In this document: piece after piece, positions 12,801-27,554 of the stretch
Position numbering within the stretch: position 1 is the first letter of the stretch
Layout of the letters: each line of letters starts with the position of its first letter
Assembly (NCBI RefSeq): GCF_000150275.1
Contig: NW_002060980.1
Coordinates: 48,707-112,706, forward strand
DNA from: Trichoplax adhaerens
Taxonomy: Eukaryota; Placozoa; Uniplacotomia; Trichoplacea; Trichoplacidae
Reading direction: 5' to 3'
Length of the DNA stretch: 64,000 bases
Program-made: the position numbers and the translations under genes
The notes under the pieces: generated by a model
Told to the model about the DNA's origin: nothing
What the model saw: the letters and a program-made list of their open reading frames with translations, nothing else
The model's database searches: none

Positions 12801-15800
12801 ACTTTGCATCGCTCCATTAGTAGTCATTTTAAAATCGATCCAGAAATAATGATCGTCAGGTTGTAAAATAGGGAAAAAGATCTTGGATCAAATTTTTACT
12901 ACTGCACTTAATCCATATAGATTTCCAATATTCAAGACGATCCTAAAAATGCAAAAATTTAATTTTTATCGTACTGTAATTTTTGAATGTAATGAATCAC
13001 GAAATACAGAAATCACCATGAAATGCCAATATTGATCAAAGTGATTGTGAATTCATAATAAGTAGTAATAGTAGATGTAAAGTAACTGTTAGTTCTAGGA
13101 CAGCATTATCGTATGACTTGCACTTCAATTATCCATTTTCAAGACTAGCATTGAAGAGTGAGGGTCATAAAATCGTAACTAATACAGTAGGTAGAACAGC
13201 GTTATGCAGTTTCTTTCCGGCTATACGACGGCCAAAATAATGAGATTATGAAAAGCAAATTTGATGTCTATCTCTATGTTTATCACACTCATTCATTAGT
13301 AATTTTCATAAGTGGGCTTTAACCTTAGAATGGAAGGATTTTTTAACGTCCATTATCGTACAGCACATTTAATGAAATCTTTCAACAACTGAGGCTTTCA
13401 GTATTGGATATTACCGGTATGCTGTCTTTCGAAATTTTCTCCTTTAGCATTGTGACTTATTACGACCATCGATGATCAAAATATTTCTGTCTACCTCTCT
13501 TGTACAGTAATGTGTAGGTAATACAAAGATTGCAACCCAAATTAGGCTAGTAGTATTGCTTCCTATCCTACCGTCCATAGTGCGCTATAGTTATTTGACT
13601 ATCTAGCTATAGATCTATTTCATTATTAAGAGTACAAGAAGAACTAGAGACAGCATGCAAGATGTATAGATTCTTATTAGGAAAGGTATTCGCGAACTTC
13701 GATTGACTTCATACCGGAGAAAGCCTATACACATCCATGGACGCAACAGGATCAATAACATGCACGTAGAATACAGTGTGTACCGTTCTAAAGTATTAGG
13801 TATAATCGATTTCAGTAGAAATAATCATGAATGAACAAATATGAATATAGGATAACCTTTTCCACAGTAAACGCTGACTGTTTTCAAGAATAGCATCTAA
13901 ATAAGTCAAGATTGACTACTTTGAACCAAGCCCGTGAGCATATTGGCCGTTGTGTAGTGAAGATGAAATTTGCCCTTTTGACAAGAGAGAAAAGTCTCCA
14001 TGGTCATTGCCAGTTGGTTCAAATATTCCATTGGACTACAGGCTACAGTATGAAATGAGAATTATTTTACTTTCTATTGGCAAATTGACAATAGACTTAT
14101 TTTAAAAGAATCGGCTTACGGCACATCCCTTATAGCACCAAGGTTGAAAGGATATTCTACCGTACTCCGAGTGGGCATTCGTAGGGGAAACAGGCAGTCT
14201 TGAATTGGATTGTGTATGCGTGAACATCAGAGAGTAGAAGATTATACATTCTGCTATTGTTATGATGATGATGATTTTGATTATTATTTTATTGGAGCGG
14301 ACAGTGGCCATATTAAATCAAATGCTAATATATTGTAAATAATGATCTAAGAGGGATAACAGAGTGTATTATGTATCTAACCCTAAAAGCTCCAAATAAG
14401 CAGGTAACAATAAGTTACTATGACAATCAAAAATATCCAACTATTTAAGGGACGTCCTAAAGTTGCACCTTATCCAATCCTTGCTTGCAGCCTGGTATGG
14501 TATTGTTCAAGCGATTTTACCAATTGAATTCGCTAGCTCTATTTATGATTACTGTATTATAAATAAAATCGTTCCTGTGTAAGCAAGGCAGTTCATTACA
14601 GTTATCGACATATCTACCACACATGTAGCTATTTAGAATTGGATATTACGTTGTATCACACTGCTTGGACCCCACTACCAGATAATATTCAAGGATTTTC
14701 TCCATCTTTCTTTTTCACTTCCAGTTATTTGTCTAGTACATTTCCTACTAGCAGCCAATCCTACCCGCAAAAGTGTGTGTAATATTGAACATGAATGATG
14801 ACGATTATTTTCACTTTTTTTTAACCTCAGTTTGACACTCTCCCTTGACAGAATTTCTATCGTATTTTTATTCAATCATCAGATAAAACTTAGCTTGCAC
14901 TCTTTGTTGATCGATATTTTCTTTATCTAGGATGTCTACTGCCTTGGTATCTTCATTTTACGACGTTAATAATGTAATTTATAAGGTAAGTTCTCTAGGA
15001 AATAATAGCTCTAAATTATTAATAGACATAGTTCATTAGTACAGCCCTAGGCATAGGTATGTAGGCAAAATGAATAGGGGACATTTTGATTAATTGAGAA
15101 TCAGCTAAACAAGTATTTTATTAACTGGCCACTTGTTGTACCCAATCAATCCACACGAGGTGTTTTTTTTTTTTATCTATGTTTTTTCCTGTCTTTTCAA
15201 GGAAATAACATTTGTGATATAAACGATTACTACAATTTAAATTTCATAAGATTAGATCACGTCCTTTTTTCTCCTTTGGAAATTAGCATATTAATCTCAT
15301 ACTGCTACTTGAAAATATTGATTCCTGACAGTGGGTTGTTTTGATTTTTTTCTTTCCATTTTTTGCTTACTGTATACCGCCTAGACTAGGTGCTTGCACC
15401 TATTGAAAAGTGACATGGAGATTTATGCTATCTACTCGAGTTGATAATGATTGATTTTGAAGTAAACTTAATGGCAATTGCCTGGACTGGTTGGATACTC
15501 AGTAGTGCTAGTCAGCTATCCAATTTGCCCACCCTTTCTCCAGCGCCTTAGTGATTCTGTCTTGCATATTATGAATATGGATTTTAATTAATGAGTTTTA
15601 CTGTCATGTAGAAGATATTGTTATGGTTTAAATTAGCTGTAAAAGATAATGCAATAATAATGAGTTGGGAAGTTTAATTGATATTTACTTTATAGTTACA
15701 TTATCTTCCCCAAAAAAATGGACGGGCTACTTTATTGAAGCAGTATTAACGTATTTTGTTGATGTCATGGGAGAGAAAGAATAAACTTATCTTGTGGCCA

Positions 15801-17311
15801 TTTTTACATTGGATTGATGATCATATTTGTATTGCGGTAGTTCAATTTGCAGTTTGATGGCTCTAAAAAATGATATTCGCAAGAAAAGTATCAGTCAACA
15901 TGCAAGCTAATGTATTCTATACAGTATTACCGTGTACAAAGTAAGCAATAAGGCACATGACTGAATTTGCAAACTATCCAGGGCAAGGATCCAATTGTAG
16001 CTGCAGTTGACACGATATAAATGGACGTATTGCCGATACAGTCCAATTTGGTAGTTTATTATTGTTCAAACAATCATAACTGCGAGTTTTGTCAAGTAAT
16101 GAAAGAATGTTTGCAGTGTATTATGAATCACTTTTCATTATTATTCACTGCATAGTTGAATAATCAAGATGATACAATTAGGGTGGTAGGACTTACTTAA
16201 TATAGACATGGCGAGTGGATAGAGATAGAAATTAACAGTAAAATGATTTAATAGCAACGAAAATTAGAGAATTACTTTGTCATGACGATGTTGTTGAGAA
16301 AATGTCGGTTACTGTATGCTACGTGTCCATTAGGCCTATTTCTTTACCTTGTCCAACTAGACAATCCAAACCTTGTATTCGACTACAGTAGGATCATGTT
16401 AACCTTGATGAGCACTTGTTGCATTCATTTTACAGTACTGTCTTCATAATTAGTGTTACAAAGATTACAGCACGGATTTTGAAAATAAGCTAATAAGCGT
16501 GACTGCACTATTATGCTAATTGTGATTATCTAGAAGAAGAGAGAAATAATACGTTAGAAAAAAATGGCCTCCTTCCTGTACATGGTACAGGATATATCGA
16601 AGTAGATGATTTTTTATTTGTAATTCGTTGCTCCGAAGTGATGTACATTGCATTTTTCGCCTCAGCCATCTATCCTTCCGTGTCTAGCATGTTGAAAGCT
16701 GTCCCATGCTATAGACTTATGACGACTACTGTAGGCTTGACTTGAAGGGTCATTCGTTAAGGCAGCACATTGGAGTGCTCGATGATGTTTCCTTGTAAAT
16801 ACTTGTACTCGTACGCTATTCTCTTTTATCGTACAGTAGTACATGTCTTGTAAATGATTTATTTTTTCCTAGTTAATTTAAATTCGTTCGTATCCCTACC
16901 CCCGGTAGACAAGCAATGTTAACAAATCACTTTTCATCCATTTTTGGGATGTTGATGAAAAGGAAAAATAGACATTAATTTGTGTACAGCATCGGCCAGG
17001 TATCAATATCACGTTTTTTAAATAGATGAATTGATTTAGTGTCTGTACAAAGGCAGATTACAGATTGGAGTTTTTATCCGACCCTTTTCCCCTTTCCTGT
17101 ATGGTTTTACCAATTAGTGTTAGGTTTGGATCGTTGTATCGAATCAATCGCTATAGTCTATTGGATTCCATGGACGATGATAGGTCGTCAACGATTAGAG
17201 CGACTTGGCAGGAAAAGAGTTTTTAGGGGAGGGAGCGAATTGACAGACAAATGACAGACGATACGATGCTTTGAATGACAATAAATTAGGGATTCTCATT
17301 AAATGCATGGC

Positions 17312-17330
17312 GAATAGATTGAATCTATTC
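17312..17330. repeat. short palindrome upstream of the ZFP36-like gene
   Basis: Arms GAATAGATT (17312-17320) and AATCTATTC (17322-17330) around one central G form a perfect 9-bp inverted repeat about 0.7 kb upstream of the ZFP36-like exon. It could be a binding site for a dimeric factor or chance in AT-rich DNA. Confidence 0.4.
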
Positions 17331-17901
17331 TCCAAGAAATAGCATCCCCCTAGACGATGTAAAACTCCATTTGTTGCTGTCTAATGCGCTTAGGCATGCA
17401 GCGGCCATGCACCATGATTTAAAGGGATAGAGGTGAACAGCGCACATCAACCTGGCTAACTCGTGGTCGTAGAAGAAACTGGAAATCGTGCGTCATGCAT
17501 GCGTGTCGTGCCAGTGGAGCTGAAGTACAGTACCAACGGCCGGCCACGTTACGTAATCGTTGGTGGTCACCCTTTAGAAAGTGATGTGACTGTAGTAGTT
17601 GATGGATAGGCGTGCGTCACCTTGCGCTCCTTGTCAAAAACCTTTTGGACAGTGTACTCGGACTGCCATACATATCGCATGCGATTCCATCCATGAAAGG
17701 AGAAAAGTAAATTGAAAAATTTCTTGCCCATCCATTTGAGTAGTTTTACATCCTTGTCGCCTTGCTTTGAATGATTCTCTACTATTAGAAAAGACGCCCA
17801 TTGACGTTGAAGGGAGTTGATGTTATTTCCCATTTTTTTTTTCTTTGTTCTACAGTACTTGGTTTCAATGCAAGATTAGATTACGTTAGATTAAGATTAA
17901 A

Positions 17902-17925
17902 ATGAGATTAGCAACCAAGTCATCG
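17902..17925 (+). CDS. candidate first coding exon of the ZFP36-like gene
   Basis: ATG plus seven codons followed by GTGATA. Splicing to the acceptor before 18014 would keep phase 0 with an 88-base intron that has a long T/C tract near its end. The donor is not a strong consensus and the peptide is too short for homology, so this is only a candidate. The alternatives are another upstream exon, or a 5'-UTR intron with initiation at 18173. Confidence 0.25.
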
Positions 17926-18013
17926 GTGATAAAATATTGATTGAAAATCTTTTTTTTCCCCCCCTTGTTTATGTATGTGGATACGTGGATGTGGGTTATG
18001 ATTGCCACTGTAG

Positions 18014-19423
18014 AATAACAACAAAGCACAATATCAAAATTCTTACGATCATAAAGGCAAGCACGATAATCGTCGACAATCGTCGTCTTCTTCCGCTGTC
18101 AATCACCATCATAATAATCAACATCCTCGACGAAACTCTTCAGGGTTAATCAGCAAATCTCATCATTCATCCATGATCAATGTTGCATCTGCCAATACCA
18201 TGAACCATAATGGTCATAGCAATTCCAACAAAAATCATCATAATCATTTAGATCGTGGTAGTGAAAACGAGGATGAACGCAAACGAGTCATTAACTCAAG
18301 TCGTTACAAGACAGAATTATGCCGACCTTTCGAAGAAAGTGGTACCTGTAAATATGGCGATAAATGCCAATTTGCTCATGGTATACACGAATTGCGAGCA
18401 CTAGCGCGACATCCTAAATATAAAACAGAATTATGTCGAACTTATCATACTATTGGATTTTGCCCTTATGGACCACGATGCCATTTCATCCATAATGAAG
18501 ATGAAAAACGACAACCATCAATCGGCAATAATTCATCATCCTCCAATAATGCTCCTCTCAATACCAACACTGCAACCAATGGAAACTTAATCAATAAAAA
18601 TGGACGTGGCCAACAACAACATCATCACCATCATCATCATCATCATCATCATCAAGGTTATCAACAATCCATTCCACTACCTGATGATCACAAGGAAGGT
18701 GTACAAATGACCATGTCAAGATCGGCCGATTCATTTAAACTCTTGCTCGAGAAAGATGTTAGCGTTCAAGAAGCACGCCATGCTAAATATATGGTCAACA
18801 ATAATCATAACAACAACTTGGCCTACTCCAATAATGATAATTGCAGTAATAGCAGTAGTAGCAACAGCAGCCAAACTGGTAGTACTGGCAGTAATGGCCG
18901 AATAGAGAACAATTTTAGAAATCACTATGGCAATAATAAAAAAATGCAATCTGCCAATAACAACAACACTACCGCTTACAGTGTTATCGGTGGACATCGC
19001 CGAAAAAATCTATCCTATCCTACTACCGACAGCGGTAATTATTCACCGGTCGCTTCACCTATTGCAATACAACCACCGGCAGTAGTGGAAAATTCAAATA
19101 CGTTATCATCGCCATCACCACCGGTTCAACAATTTCGTTCGCTTAGCTTAGGCCAACCGGAAAATTTCAACCATAGTGAATCACCGGTTATTTACAACGA
19201 TATTGTGTCATTAATTGGGCCAGAAAGTAACGCCTCTGACGATGTCTTTGAAAATAATAATCAACACTCGTCTTACGACAATTCTACCGATCAATTATCC
19301 AACAATGACAGCGGTAAAATAAGTGATAATGAAGATAGTGCTAGTAGCAATAGCAGTGTTTGCAGCGGTATGGACGATTTAAACTTGCGTCGTTTACCTG
19401 TCTTTGATAGCTTTCTCAATTAA
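18014..19423 (+). CDS. ZFP36L: ZFP36/TIS11-type tandem CCCH zinc-finger mRNA-decay factor
   Basis: Binds AU-rich 3' UTR elements through two CCCH fingers and recruits the CCR4-NOT deadenylase. Counting from the Met at 18173: finger 1 is Cys50-x8-Cys-x5-Cys-x3-His69, finger 2 is Cys88-x8-Cys-x5-Cys-x3-His107, each led by YKTEL, with the family's 18-residue linker. A run of 11 His (about 150-160) is followed by Asn/Ser-rich low complexity. The C-terminus [11 protein letters not shown] matches the family's CNOT1-binding tail. The open frame continues upstream of 18173 to an AG acceptor at 18012-18013 and encodes PRRNSSG, like the PRRHS 14-3-3 site of ZFP36L1. The true start is therefore probably in an upstream exon. 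A candidate is 17902-17925 (eight codons, phase 0, GT at 17926), unproven. A single metazoan-type homologue; which vertebrate paralogue it matches cannot be said. Confidence 0.95.
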   Translation, partial: NNNKAQYQNSYDHKGKHDNRRQSSSSSAVNHHHNNQHPRRNSSGLISKSHHSSMINVASANTMNHNGHSNSNKNHHNHLDRGSENEDERKRVINSSRYKTELCRPFEESGTCKYGDKCQFAHGIHELRALARHPKYKTELCRTYHTIGFCPYGPRCHFIHNEDEKRQPSIGNNSSSSNNAPLNTNTATNGNLINKNGRGQQQHHHHHHHHHHHQGYQQSIPLPDDHKEGVQMTMSRSADSFKLLLEKDVSVQEARHAKYMVNNNHNNNLAYSNNDNCSNSSSSNSSQTGSTGSNGRIENNFRNHYGNNKKMQSANNNNTTAYSVIGGHRRKNLSYPTTDSGNYSPVASPIAIQPPAVVENSNTLSSPSPPVQQFRSLSLGQPENFNHSESPVIYNDIVSLIGPESNASDDVFENNNQHSSYDNSTDQLSNNDSGKISDNEDSASSNSSVCSGMDDLNLRRLPVFDSFLN

Positions 19424-19609
19424 GTTCAAAATAATTCAAGCCATGCTAGTTTGCGCTCAACGCTATAGTAAACTGTATCAACATCATCGTCAAGTGATAC
19501 AGGTATGGGTACAAAAAATAACATTGCAACCACCTTGTTAATTTAATAGACACAATAATTAAAAAGAAGAATATTAAGCAACTTTAGCCCTCAAGGAAAG
19601 AAATCGTAA

Positions 19610-19615
19610 AATAAA
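19610..19615 (+). terminator. poly(A) signal of the ZFP36-like gene
   Basis: An AATAAA hexamer about 190 bases after the stop codon, at a usual distance for a short 3' UTR. Confidence 0.5.
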
Positions 19616-22600
19616 TTGCAACGGATGAATGGTTGGTCTCTGTGCTAGTACAATGAATACATACTGCTGTAATGGATAATTGAATATTCTTGGTCAAAAT
19701 AGAATTGTGACTATTTTTAAGTCGAGATTTGGGGGGGATTGCATTCATGTATATTAGACATACGCACTATATATAATTCATATACATATTGTATTAACAG
19801 TATACAGACATACCCTCTAGTATGATGTACTTCAGTCAATCGTAAACTATTTGGACGCTTAAAAAAGCGATTAGGATTATCTACGATTTATCTCTATCGT
19901 TGATATTAAGATTTTATATTATCTAGTCGCTGAAGCAGTCGATAAAATGCTGTATCATGAACATGTACCTAAACTGCTAGGGTTAGGAAATTTTCTTAAC
20001 ATTATACGGATCTTGTGATTTCAACTACAATTAATATTATTAATAAGGTACTACGGCATAATTAATCCAGATGTATCCCACTTTAATATCTAGTATTTAT
20101 TCCTTACCCTCATGCAAAAGTACCCATCAAATAATGCTTCTCAATCTAATTACCTCATTGTAAAGTACAGTTGGTCCACTTGCATGAAAAATTATTTATC
20201 GAGACGCATATTTTTGATTGAAACTTTTTTTTCTCCTTTGATTGTTTGATTTTATCTATTCTAAGCATGTACTCTTGTCACCTGTACCTACCAAGAATAT
20301 ATTACAGGAATGATTGATCGATTCTACTTTGAACAATTTTGATACTTCTCTATGCAGAGGATATTTTTGGGGGGCATGTCTTTTTGTCAACAAAAATGGT
20401 AAAGTAACTTACTAACTATTGCATCTTATAACAATATTTTATTTGGATAGGAGGCCTATATTAATTCAAAGTTAATGTATCGATCGATTTGATGCTACTA
20501 GTGATTTTTTTTCAAACATGTTAGTCGCCCAACTGACAAATTATATAGGATAATTGCGTCCAATAGATCTATATTTGTATCGCGTATCGCACGCTTGATG
20601 TATGTGATATAGAGATAGCTATACATGCATATTCGTATATACAGTATAGTATTTTTTTGTTTTTTTAAAATATGTTGAACTCTATTCATGGCATCTTACG
20701 AAAAATTGTTCGCTGTGTTGATTGAAAATGTATCATCCTCAACTAAGTTGAACAGTGCTACACGAAATTTATGTCATACATAAGATAGAAATTGATAGAT
20801 GTCAATGCACTGAGCGCCATGCTTATGCGTGATTGCATCGTCATCCCGTACATCATCATTAGTATGGAAAATAGTGCAAGTATCACTCTTAATAGAGATC
20901 TCTATTTCGCTAATCATTGTTCTTTGTACGCTTTATTCTGAACAATCGCATTTGTTTTCTATGTTTTCACTGGTAAAATCATGTGAGGTAACAAAGTTAT
21001 TTATTTACCTGTCAAGACCAATTTATTAATATTTAAAAAGTAATCGGAGAATAACTTGAAGAATAATTTGCTTAGACAATTACTTTGTTTGCTTTTATAT
21101 TATCAAATTAATAACAATCAGCACAAAGAGATAAAAAAAAATGGAGAACTCCTTAATATCGTAACAAGAACACCATCAATGCAAGACTACTGTACTATTA
21201 TTTTGGATCTTCATCGACCAAGGAACATGCTTTTATTATATAATACACAAGATTGCATAAAGCACCGACATATCGAACGTGCATCTTGATTTAATTTATC
21301 CAACATGACATGAATGACGAAGAAGCATCATTTATCAATAACGTTCTTTAGGCACTTTATACTTTTATCAAGTCTTCACAATTTTTTCTATGTTATTACG
21401 GTAACTATTTTGTTTTTTATTAAGTATCTATGCAACACATAATATTAAATGTTGTCAATGTAAGTTATAATTATTTTTTTTTCGTATTATCTTATAGCTA
21501 CAATAATTCTTGATGCTAATGACTTAAAAGAAAGAATCAGTAATATATAGATCATTCCAATAGCATGCTATTATAAATTGAAAGAATCAGCTTATAGAAT
21601 AATCATAAGTTGATTTACTTCTATCGTATCTGATTCATGGAAATCACTATTTTGATTATGATGTTATTGGTATTGTACGTCTAATATTAGAATGATTTTT
21701 CTTGGCTAAAAGATGTTTATAAATTAATATTTGTACCGTCATGTATGAAATTTGATATTTTAAATTAAATTAGGCATATCTAGTAGATTTTGAACTCCTA
21801 TTCAAAAAATGTCATTATTTGTCCGTAGATGATGACTATTTGTGATTCTTAATTTATACAAACGATGGTAGTATTCGACTTGTAAAGTTTGTACTCAACA
21901 TGCGTAGATAGTTTAGTACGCTAGTGACATAGGCTAACAACAATTATTTCTCACTTTCATCTTAAATACTTTGCTCGTATAATGTGACAGATATTATCAA
22001 ATTATAAAGGCTTCAATTTGAACGTATTAGGCAGCATATATTAAAAACTTTTCGTCAACAGGTTTTCGAAAAATGTCCTAAGTGATAACATTTATTTTTT
22101 TCACTTGCTTAATAATGCATAAAAAAGATCTATGAAGTAATTTATATACTTTGTGTTATAAAGATTCTCTAATACAATTTAACGATTTATATAACTGTCC
22201 TATTATGTTGTAGCTGTGCAAATTTACGTAATTAATGTCTCCATTACTATTACAAGTTAAGTTACATATTCTATATTTCCTGTACTATTAGCGTGTTAAC
22301 TGTGCCGCCGATAACAGCTTTATGTCTTATTTATGTTTTTGCTATAAATTATTTGTAATTTATGTCTTATTAGAGGAGAGAATCAGTATGATATAGTTCA
22401 TACTATGTGTTCGTACCTACGCCTTATAGAGAGTTATTTATCGACAAAATTTTAACCCGTAATAATAATTCTTATTGTACGTCCATGCAGCTGTTAATAT
22501 TTTTGACCTCGCTATATTATATACTGTAGTAATGTTGTTATCCTTGACATGTTTTTAAAAATTACGCTATTTTCCTACTTTATGAGTAAAAATATACCGT

Positions 22601-25600
22601 TGGTTACACTTTTACTACATGTTCTCTAATATAATTGATAGTAAATGATGATACTACTATGATATTGCATAGATCTTAAATGTGAAATGTTTAAAAAGTA
22701 TTGATAATAATTAAGTAATAATAATTAATCTGAAATTTTTTCTCGGATAACTGTAGTCGAAAAAATAGCTTGCGCAGTATCTGCATGACTACTTTATTAA
22801 TGCAATTGTAATGCTTAACTAAAATCTCTAATTCTGTAATTAACGATTGCCTAATCAAATAAATAAACAGATGCTTTTGTCAGCCAATAATAATTTAGTA
22901 CTTTTGCATATCCGCATGTTTCAAGTTTTACAAGGTATTTATTTCAAATGACTTTCAACATCCTTCGTGGAAAAGTATTTTTCATCTTTTTCTCCTATTT
23001 CATTATCTGAGCAGTAATGTGATAAAGCGGACGATAATTTAACACCTTCTAAATATCGATCGTTCCTGTTGAATAATTTTATTTCTCCTACGTCTTAATT
23101 AATAAACCTTGACATAATACGCGTATTATAATGCACGGAACTTCAATAAACTTTTAGAATGCACTCCTATTAGCGTAACTCTTAAACTACTGTATATCTT
23201 AAGATTCATACAATTTCCTCTGATCAAAGAATTGCCAACAAAAAGGGTTCGACTATTGATGTCGTGGTAGTTATCTAGGACCAGCCGTACTACTCCTAAT
23301 TGACGATTTCTAATAATGCTTGTTTGATGACTGTTAAATTATATGCAAGTCCAGTTTACTTTTTAAGCCCTATCTTGCCAATAATAATTAATAAAATAGC
23401 TGGAAATGCTTCTTTTAACGAGTTTACTCGTCACTTATTTAACTCTCTTTAATTATTAATATACTAAGCTTTCCTAGATTTATACTTCACCATAACGTTT
23501 CATCTCATTTTAAGAAATTCGTGATTCTAAATTTAAATAGAAATACGACGTAACGCATACTAATTGACGCCTAACATTTTAACAAACTGTTTATAAAATT
23601 GTAGTTATGATTCGGGCTAATTTCGATGAAGAGTGTATGCAAGTAATTTATAACTTTTGACTAGAATAAAAAATTTGAAAATTTCGCTTTTTCTATGTTC
23701 AACTTTTAGTTAAAGTAGCTTACTAATCTGCTGGATAAAATAAAAGTATACACGTAATAGATTGCTTGACACTGGCAAAGAGGTTAATTAGTCTTGTCCG
23801 TCTCTGAACCGAGTAAAAATCAGACTGATTAATTCAATTTGCATCTCCATTAAAAAATTCGATACGGCGTTGCTTGTATTGGCTACATACCGTTCAAGTT
23901 CTATTTACTTAAGCATTTATTATGACATTTATTATCTATTTTTAGCAACAGTAATGACGTTTGATGAATATGCCTACTGATCCTACGGTAAGCGATGCTA
24001 AAGTAAATAGATTTTTTCTATACTTGAAGGCAAATGATTAATTAAATTGAGAAGTGTATTAAATAAATAATATCCTTTAGCACAAAAGTAAGTACTGTCC
24101 ATGTGTACATAGATACGCAATGGACGTATCGTCGTCACAACATATCTTTAACTTGGAGCTTAGATAATTTGATAGTATGATAAAATGGTAAATTTGGCAT
24201 GAGATTCAAATGACTTGCTTATTATTTTTGACATAACATCAACTCTATCGCCCCCAAGGTGGGATACAATGCACCGCAGGAATGTCAATTTATTTCTTTT
24301 ATTTGAAATTATCAGATGAATCAACTATAGGATGAAAAGTTCACCAACTTGGATATAGGGTAGTGTAATACTCGAGCAAATTATCATGTTAACGCCTTTC
24401 AAATTTATACTCAACACGAAACTATAGGCTAATCAAGTAGCGGATCATCACAAATTAATCAATTGTTATCAATGCTAGAATGTTATATTATCGTCAAGAA
24501 GGAACCATAACAATAGATATGCTAATGCTACCTCCTGTTATTATCTTATCTAAGTTACATTATAGTCATAGTAACATCGTAACAGTAAGTATTGTTCAAT
24601 CAAGAATGTGATAGATAATAAAATAGATTGGCAGCTTAATAATGAAGTACTGCAACACCCATGACTTGCATAATCTACAATACTAGGTGAACATGCGAAC
24701 AGTATTTTGTATCGGACTAAAAGAAGGATAGCTTGTTGTATTACTACTATATTAGATTACTTTGCACTATATCATATCTATCTCATTTTACTAGCATATA
24801 CTGATTATTATATCGACATTATTATTAAGTTTTGTTGTAAAACGTACATTCCGTTACAAAGGTGAGAGAATACAATAATATAACACTAAATGGATAATAG
24901 ATAATTCTATCATCATTAAAGCGATCAATGATCACAATGGAATAGTACTTCAATCTCAGAGTTGTGTAGCTATTTATTATTGATTATCCAATATAGCCCA
25001 CGGGTAGCGCTATATATGTAGATTTTACTAATTTTTTTACCTCAATCCGATGTTATCAATTCCTTTTTTTAAAATACAATGAGTAACATCCGAAATGCAT
25101 CGTGCAAGTCAGATTAATAATAATAATATGTACTATTATTAATTGGAATCAATACTGTATAATATACAGCGTATAGTCATAATAAATTTTAACAATTAGC
25201 TATAAATCAAATGCAACAGTTAAGGACAAAACAATTAATATATAATGTGATTGCTAGCAATAGTTATGTATAAAATTAATTGCTAAATTCGTATATTGTA
25301 ATCTAACCTTAAAATGCACACTAATATTATCACTGATCATTTTGAAAACATTTCTTAAGAACATAAAACCAATAAAGAAAGCAAACATAAAGATACATAC
25401 TCCATTCTGTATATAAAATAAAAGTGAGGATAAAATCGCAATTTGGTACGTTAATATTTCTGGAAGAAAAGAATCGAACTTACTCTGAATATAGTTATTT
25501 TCGGTTAAATCCCGACAATAAATCTTGTTTACGCTTTTAAAAGAAGTATAAATAGTCAGAGTAATAAGATAGAGCAATATAACATTGCAAATAGAGTAGC

Positions 25601-27499
25601 TATAAACTATCTTGATTTTATTCTGTAATACTGTATTATATTATTTCGATCATAATAAAGTTAGTATTACTTTATCTAATCAAAGGTGATAATTTATGGC
25701 GGCAAAGAATAGTGACTTATCTTATTATATACCGTATTATAGAGCATTGGACTCATTATACTAATATTAATATCATTTTTATGTAGTTATTAGGGCGTAT
25801 TCCTTACGAAATTCTTTTGCTAATCAGATAAACAATCTAACAGTATCAAACAATATGAAGGGCATTAATGTTGAATAAGTTATCATTAACACTGTTGCAA
25901 AGGTCACGAACAAATTTTAATAGTCTCAATCGTTAAGGCTAATTTTATCCACTGCCAATAAAAGATATAATTGAAAATATGTTGCTAATATTGTAATAAG
26001 AATGGATAAAGTTCCTTAAATTATAGAAATAATACGTAGTTCAACAATAAAATATTATTCCAAATATAACGATGGCGTTTGGTATCTCTAAATAGTTCTA
26101 TGATGAATTTCTATTGCAGAGGTTGAGCATGATAGAACTAGTGTTTGTAAATTATTAGGGTTCCTTGTAATCTATTTAATTACTAAAAATAGGCTAGTTA
26201 CTGCATAAATTGCATATGGTAATCACTGAAATTAAATGAACGTTATACAGGTATCCAAACAAGACCCAAAAGAGTCAATTTTCTATTTCATTATTAATTA
26301 ACAACGTTCTAATATACATTATATTACAAAATAGGAGAGATTTTAAACATAATGCCATGATATACTGAAATTGCATCGAAATTTTACATTTTTTAAAGAT
26401 ACTAGCCTCATTTGCGAACTTACTATGAACTTTGTCACAAGTCGCTATGATTATGGGATACGAAGGAGAACTGTGATTATCGTCACGCATGACGTATGAT
26501 TAATAATATTTATTACATACAAATAATCTAAAGTAAACTATAATCTTATATTAGTATAGAACTTAGACGCAGTAGGGACTTTTATCGTTTCATATGAGTA
26601 ATACATTTAAAAAAATCATAAATACTTATAACTCGATTATAACATTTGCATGATACTAAGGTTTGTTAAAATTGGATAATTTAATATTTAAGGCTTAATT
26701 TAATATATTTACGATTTAAAACAAGTTAGCTATATTAACAGTCCCTACAATAGGGATTGTACTACTATATTCATATATTATGTACGTATATTATGGTGTA
26801 TAAACAGTATTTGCAAGCATATGAACAGTTTGTAAGATGGTTACTGTCTGCAGTCTTACTATTTATATCGATTCGAATTAAACATTTATGTCATTATATA
26901 GAAACCATAGGTTCAATTGGTATTTAATCTTAAAATTGTAGCTATAGGTTTAAAGAGTAAATCAACTAAATGTAAGATGATGAAGGTACATAGTATGTAT
27001 CGCACTCGCTGGCTACAGTATATAATTGCAATTAGTAAATCTTACTGCTTAAGCGTGCTCTCTTTGGTATATAACAGCTTACGTAATGTAACACCTAATT
27101 CAATTTAGAATGGTAGCAATATCAAGTTACTCAGACTTTTAGGGACTTTTATTAATTTGCTCTTATATCCTATTTATACTACTATTTAACAGTTTTATGA
27201 TCTCTAAGACATTTAGTAATCATTATTATTATTGGGCTAGTAATGAAAAGCCTGCACACCTTATTATCCATGTTTTAAATTGAAATATACAATATTTGAT
27301 CCAATGATAAATTTTTCTTCATTTTTTCGAAAGAGTATGGTTGTAATTGTAATAAATCACTCAATTTTTGATTTTATTCAAACATAAACTGATCTCACGC
27401 CTAATTACAGTATACTTGCCAATAGGTAGTGTTATATATCCCTCTATAGATCTGTATCTACGGTATAGTAACAATTTTAATGGAATTAGTGGTGGAGAC

Positions 27500-27518
27500 T
27501 CACGAACACTGTTCGTGA
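27500..27518. repeat. 8-bp-arm hairpin
   Basis: TCACGAAC (27500-27507), three-base loop, GTTCGTGA (27511-27518). A perfect inverted repeat that is GC-richer than its surroundings; function unknown. Confidence 0.5.
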
Positions 27519-27554
27519 TTTGAGGCGCAATATACAGGACAATATGGCAAATTA

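Larger units (their letters stand above)
5048..17901. other. long stretch without a recognised gene
   Basis: About 12.9 kb of AT-rich sequence with stops in all frames. The open frames present (up to about 88 codons) have low-complexity or random-looking translations and no family motif. No tRNA-like A/B boxes or rRNA are apparent. It holds the SBF 3' flank, a nested palindrome at 12701-12800 and small palindromes such as 17312-17330. The last kilobase, somewhat less AT-rich, probably contains the 5' flank of the ZFP36-like gene. Very small or fast-evolving exons and non-coding transcripts could be missed. Confidence 0.6.

Noticed and set aside
18731-18997. 88-codon minus-strand frame
   Set aside because: Antisense shadow of the Asn/Ser-rich part of the ZFP36-like exon.
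23240-23290. GGGTTCGACTATTG resembling a tRNA T-arm
   Set aside because: No matching acceptor stem, D-arm or anticodon arm around it.
25254-25577. 107-codon hydrophobic frame on the minus strand that looks membrane-like
   Set aside because: Hydrophobicity follows from AT-rich codons; no family motif, no flanking exons with matching phase.
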